Notes under the pieces: model-generated | Seen by the model: the letters and a program-made list of their open reading frames with translations, nothing else | Told to the model about the DNA's origin: nothing | Databases searched by the model: none | Made by a program: the position numbers and the translations under genes | Part shown: positions 60,580 through 64,000 of the stretch, in pieces | Numbering within the stretch: position 1 is the stretch's first letter | Layout of the letters: each line of letters starts with the position of its first letter | Source: JAFGVL01 sp963663245 | GTDB lineage: Bacteria > Bacteroidota > Bacteroidia > Bacteroidales > Paludibacteraceae | Assembly: GCA_963663245.1 (NCBI GenBank) | Contig: OY760143.1 | Span: forward strand, 2,232,001 to 2,296,000 | DNA: 64,000 nucleotides | Direction of reading: 5' to 3'

Positions 60580-61707
60580 ATGAAATATTTTATCATAGCA
60601 GGCGAAGCCTCAGGCGATTTACACGGAGCCAACTTAATGCAAGAATTAAAGTCGCAAGACCCTGAAGCAGAGTTTATGTTTTTGGGTGGAGACCTAATGC
60701 AAGCACAAGGCGGAACTATGGTAAAACACTATCGCGACATGGCCTTTATGGGCATTATTGCTGTTGTAGCTAACATGCGCACTGTTCTAAAAAATATTGA
60801 AGATTGCAAATTAAGTTTAGCTGACTATCAACCTGATGTTCTAATTCTAATAGACTATCCCGGTTTTAACCTTCGCATTGCACAATTTGCTAAAGAAAAT
60901 TTCTCATTTCCTGTATACTATTATATCTCTCCAAAAATATGGGCTTGGAAAGAATACCGTATTAAATCAATTAAAAAATATGTAGACAAGATGTTTACCA
61001 TCTTACCATTTGAAACTGAATTTTATAACAAACATAATTTTAAGGTTGATTATGTAGGTAATCCAAGCGTTGATTCTGTTGCATTTAGAAATAATAAAGA
61101 TGAATCTTTTGACTCTTTTACCCAACGAAATAATTTAAGCAATAAACCTATTATCGCGCTTCTAGCCGGAAGTCGCAAACAAGAAGTAAAAGGTTGTTTA
61201 CCCAAAATGGCAAGCATGGTAAAATTCTATCCTAACTATCAATTGGTAATTGCTGCAGCTCCTGGAATAGACCCAGAATTCTACAAAAACATTATCGCTA
61301 ATAAAAGTGTAAAAATAGTATATGGAGAGACTTATGACTTACTGCAACAATCTTATGCCGCTGTTGTAAATTCAGGAACAGCAACATTAGAAACAGGCCT
61401 TTTTAAAGTACCTCAAGTAGTAATATACTCTTTAGCTGGGGGGATAATCACGAATATACTTCAAGAGATTGTTCTTAAAATAAAATATGTTGCCCTTGTT
61501 AATTTAATAGCAGATAAAGAACTTGCAAAAGAATTACTAGGAGCATTCTTTACTCGAAAAAACTTAAAACGAGAACTGGATAAAATAGTACACGACAAAA
61601 ACTATAGAGCATCACAAATTAACGACTACGAGAAAGTTATTGAAACGTTAGGAAAACCTGGTGCAGCTAAGCATACTGCTGAAAAAATGTGGGGGTATCT
61701 TAACTAA
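60580..61707 (+). CDS. lpxB: Lipid-A-disaccharide synthase
   Basis: Condenses UDP-diacylglucosamine with lipid X to give the lipid A disaccharide at the inner membrane. From ATG 60580 it is 375 residues: FIIAGEASGDLHGANLM, MGIIAV, SPKIWAWKEYRI, GNPSVD and LLAGSRKQEV are family motifs. The longer ORF from 60526 overlaps the previous gene and adds only hydrophobic residues. Ends the gldF operon; a terminator follows directly. Confidence 0.96.
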   Translation: MKYFIIAGEASGDLHGANLMQELKSQDPEAEFMFLGGDLMQAQGGTMVKHYRDMAFMGIIAVVANMRTVLKNIEDCKLSLADYQPDVLILIDYPGFNLRIAQFAKENFSFPVYYYISPKIWAWKEYRIKSIKKYVDKMFTILPFETEFYNKHNFKVDYVGNPSVDSVAFRNNKDESFDSFTQRNNLSNKPIIALLAGSRKQEVKGCLPKMASMVKFYPNYQLVIAAAPGIDPEFYKNIIANKSVKIVYGETYDLLQQSYAAVVNSGTATLETGLFKVPQVVIYSLAGGIITNILQEIVLKIKYVALVNLIADKELAKELLGAFFTRKNLKRELDKIVHDKNYRASQINDYEKVIETLGKPGAAKHTAEKMWGYLN

Positions 61708-61736
61708 AAATGCAGCACTCTTAAAGTACTGCATTT
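61708..61736. terminator. Bidirectional terminator between lpxB and the OmpA gene
   Basis: 61708-61715 pairs with 61729-61736 (8 bp), then one mismatch and three further pairs around a 5-nt loop. An A/T run lies on both sides. Confidence 0.75.
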
Positions 61737-61764
61737 CTAAAAAATCTATTTGTTTAATTCCAGA

Positions 61765-63093
61765 TCAGTCAACTATTAACTGCACCCTTCTATTCTGAGC
61801 TCTATTCTGCTCACTAGTATTTGGGACCAAAGGTTCACTAAACCATTTGCTTTCAGTGCTCATTTGTTTTGCATCCACACCTTCAGCTATTAATTTTTTA
61901 TATATCACCTCAGCACGTTTTTTCCCAATTCTAATATTCACTTTTTTAGAAGCTAAATTACAAGTATGTCCAACAATATGTATCTTCATATTTGGATATG
62001 ACTTCAATGTTTTTGCCAAATCTTTTAGTTTATCTTCTTGTGGATCTCCTGTCACTTTATCAGAATTAACTACAAACTTCACATCCGTATCTATCGCTAT
62101 TTGTTTTGCTTTAGCAAAAGCTTTTTGTTCTGGCGTTTCTATAACGACAACTGGAGGCTTAGGTTTTTCAACTATCATTTCTGGCTCAGGCAGAGGCTTT
62201 GGTTGCTCTACGATAAGAGCTGGAGGTGCTGGAGAAATATCTTTCATAACAACTTTCTTCACAGAAGTTTCAGCTCTTTTTACTTGCCACGTTAATCCTA
62301 CTTTTAATCCAAATGCAAGAGGAGTAACTTTATCCGTTTGATTAGATGCAAACACACCATTATACACACCATCTTCTTGATAAAGAAGGTTGTCTTGAGC
62401 ATCAATAGCATTATTTAATCCATAACTAGCGTATACCCCAAGATATAAATCCAATTTGCTGTTTAAAGGACATAACACACCCGCATCAGCAAAAGCAGAA
62501 TATATAGATTTTAACGCGATATCTTTTTCAGGGAAAGAAGTCAGGGTATTGAAATTGTGTTGTGGCAAACCATATAATTCCACATCATATTGTGGATAAT
62601 AGCCAGTTGTTTCAATATCGCCTCCAACTATTTCATAGCTAGATTGCACAGGGAGTTCCATTTTTGCACCTACGGTAAATTGCATTTTCCAGTTCTGTTT
62701 AAGCTTAGATTTATAAGATACACTTATTGGAATTTCTATTAATAATGCCTTTTGCTTTTCCTTCCAATCGTTATAGTAAGTACGGAAAAGAAAAGTATCT
62801 CCATCGGTATCTACAGATGGATTTTCGGTCAAATAATTAAGCGTACTTTCTGACCTATTCGATTCAAATCCTATACCTGTGCCAAGCCCCCAATTTGGGG
62901 TAAAGAAATAGTCGTATCCTAAATTAATCGTATAATTAGCACTTCCTTTCTGACTTCCATTAACAATGTCGTGTTGCAAACTATGCAGACCACCACCTCC
63001 ATTAACATAAATATAACTACCCTTTTCTTGCGCTTGCATACTTACAACTCCCAATAACATCAACAAGCTTATCCTTAATTTTTGTCTCATCAT
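61765..63093 (-). CDS. OmpA-family outer-membrane protein
   Basis: A 442-residue protein: signal peptide to about 21, an N-terminal barrel (about 22-265), a proline-rich linker (SPAPPALIVEQPKPLPEPE), and a C-terminal OmpA domain (about 335-442) that binds peptidoglycan. In that domain GHTD, whose Asp binds diaminopimelate in OmpA, reads GHTC; the Arg of the KKRA part is kept. It may link the outer membrane to the wall, or bind it weakly. The TGA/TAA ends face lpxB. ATG 63090 is an equal alternative start. Confidence 0.92.
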   Translation of the reverse strand: MMRQKLRISLLMLLGVVSMQAQEKGSYIYVNGGGGLHSLQHDIVNGSQKGSANYTINLGYDYFFTPNWGLGTGIGFESNRSESTLNYLTENPSVDTDGDTFLFRTYYNDWKEKQKALLIEIPISVSYKSKLKQNWKMQFTVGAKMELPVQSSYEIVGGDIETTGYYPQYDVELYGLPQHNFNTLTSFPEKDIALKSIYSAFADAGVLCPLNSKLDLYLGVYASYGLNNAIDAQDNLLYQEDGVYNGVFASNQTDKVTPLAFGLKVGLTWQVKRAETSVKKVVMKDISPAPPALIVEQPKPLPEPEMIVEKPKPPVVVIETPEQKAFAKAKQIAIDTDVKFVVNSDKVTGDPQEDKLKDLAKTLKSYPNMKIHIVGHTCNLASKKVNIRIGKKRAEVIYKKLIAEGVDAKQMSTESKWFSEPLVPNTSEQNRAQNRRVQLIVD

Positions 63094-63160
63094 TTTATTT
63101 CAAATATGAACAAAACTTATTGTCTTTAATTACACCAAGTTTTGTTATTAATTAATTCTA

Positions 63161-64000
63161 TCAATTTATTACAATTAGCTTATAGCTATATTGCATTCCA
63201 TCAGCAGTATTTACAGCACCTACATATTCTCCTGCTGGCAATTGTATCTTATTTATGAGCTCCACTTCATCCAAAGAATAAACTAAAGCACCTTGTACCG
63301 CATATATATTCAAAATAGCTCCTGCTAGTTCTTCTGTTGTTAAATCCGTTATTTCTACCGTAAAGGTTTCAGATGTTCTAACCGGATTTGGATACACACT
63401 GACTGTGGCGCTTCTAAAGGCTGTTCTATCTAATTCTTGCGAACAGGTACGTAAACTTTCTCCTTCTTTGGTTACTACCTGTAAATAATAATTTCCTACT
63501 ACTCCATTAGGGTCATTATAGAATTGCCCCGTAGCCCCACTAACAACTGAACCATCTTTATACCATTGGTAACTAACAAAACGATTCGAACTATTATCAC
63601 ATACAATCACATCATTGAATTTTGCTACCAAGTAGTCTTTAGAAAGATTTATAGTATAACTAAATGCATAGGCCTTACTTTCAAGACCTATTTCATTTCT
63701 GAATATAATTTGAGCATTATAGACACCTTCCTTCATTGCTGCCGGCACAGGAATATATACAGTATCATTTCCTAAGCTGCTTAACAATGTTGAATAGCTA
63801 ACATCTATAAAACCAGCACTTACAGCTTGTGCATCAAAAGTAATTTTGTATTCTTTCGCTTCTCCTGACAAGAGTTTGTAAGCAACATATAGATTATTTC
63901 CTTGACATCCACCACTAGATGCTAGCTCAATTTTCTCATTCTCTAATTTAACTTCATCCAATATCTTCGCTGCTGTTATTATCTCAGTTGCAGGAGCAAA
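63161..64000 (-). CDS. T9SS-sorted surface protein (5' end outside the window)
   Basis: Reading frame open to the right edge; 279 residues of the C-terminus are visible. An adhesin-like beta region (KLLSGEAKEYKITFDA...) and an Ig-like unit (SYQWYKDGSVVSGATGQFY) lead to a type A sorting domain (VSVYPNPVRTSETFTVEI...AVQGALVYSLDEVELINKIQL...YKLIVIN). The TTG at 63961 is not a real start. It is a secreted cargo protein of unknown role, 67 nt upstream of the OmpA-family gene. Confidence 0.85.
   Translation of the reverse strand, partial: FAPATEIITAAKILDEVKLENEKIELASSGGCQGNNLYVAYKLLSGEAKEYKITFDAQAVSAGFIDVSYSTLLSSLGNDTVYIPVPAAMKEGVYNAQIIFRNEIGLESKAYAFSYTINLSKDYLVAKFNDVIVCDNSSNRFVSYQWYKDGSVVSGATGQFYNDPNGVVGNYYLQVVTKEGESLRTCSQELDRTAFRSATVSVYPNPVRTSETFTVEITDLTTEELAGAILNIYAVQGALVYSLDEVELINKIQLPAGEYVGAVNTADGMQYSYKLIVIN

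Noticed and set aside
63101..63108. CATATTTG on the - strand as the OmpA-gene promoter
   Set aside because: Transcription would begin at the start codon itself.
1..64000. tRNA, rRNA, CRISPR, transposase, integrase or phage genes
   Set aside because: None could be found by reading; no repeat-spacer pattern, cloverleaf or mobile-element protein motif was seen.

Overview
The window comes from a low-GC member of the Bacteroidota, most likely the order Bacteroidales. Four things support this. Promoters carry the TAnnTTTG box and starts are A-rich without Shine-Dalgarno sequences. The ribosomal cluster runs without interruption from rpsL through rplQ to eno, with map behind secY. There is a parA-parB-DUF5683-lytic transglycosylase block. 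Type IX secretion (T9SS) sorting tails and GldF/GldG genes are present. Genus cannot be fixed by reading alone. I found no rRNA, tRNA, CRISPR array, insertion sequence or prophage; most of the window is core genome.

Layout. 1-1.8 kb: end of a threonine operon on the + strand (ApgM-type protein, then thrC). 1.8-21.4 kb: on the - strand, one ribosomal, translation and secretion supercluster reading rpsL-rpsG-fusA-rpsJ-(S10)-(spc)-(alpha)-rplQ-eno from a consensus promoter near 21.4 kb. Only four spacers in it exceed 60 nt, ahead of rpsG, rpsJ, rpsH and rpsD, and each can fold. 21.5-29 kb: a small tyrosine phosphatase, secreted T9SS proteins including an atypical papain-like protein, a 7TM-HD phosphohydrolase and an NlpC/P60 hydrolase. 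29-37.5 kb: priA and recJ (-), then tsaC-type YrdC protein, polyprenyl-phosphate sugar transferase and ClC antiporter/channel (+). 37.5-38.6 kb: an XRE-like regulator, a 47-residue membrane ORF and HU.

38.7-43.7 kb: a six-gene - strand operon (parA, parB, DUF5683, MltD-like, MerR-like, alkaline phosphatase). 44-48.5 kb: gldG, dnaN, a DnaQ-like exonuclease and TrmN6-type methyltransferase (+). 48.5-58.7 kb: a T9SS protein, a small beta-barrel, and a - strand outer-membrane biogenesis operon (PagL-like barrel with an unusual N-terminal repeat array, two SurA/PpiC foldases, a foldase-like lipoprotein and an OstA-like protein). 58.8-61.7 kb: gldF, surE, a small membrane protein and lpxB (+). 61.8-64 kb: an OmpA-family protein and a 5'-truncated T9SS cargo gene.

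The common theme after the ribosomal cluster is envelope building: lipid A synthesis (lpxB), possible lipid A trimming (PagL-like), LPS transport (OstA-like), outer-membrane protein folding, peptidoglycan hydrolases, T9SS-exported proteins and the GldF/GldG transporter. The most unusual item is the PagL-like gene, whose product has about 210 residues of basic, glycine-rich sequence with twelve aromatic motifs spaced about 18 residues apart in front of a lipid A deacylase-type barrel.
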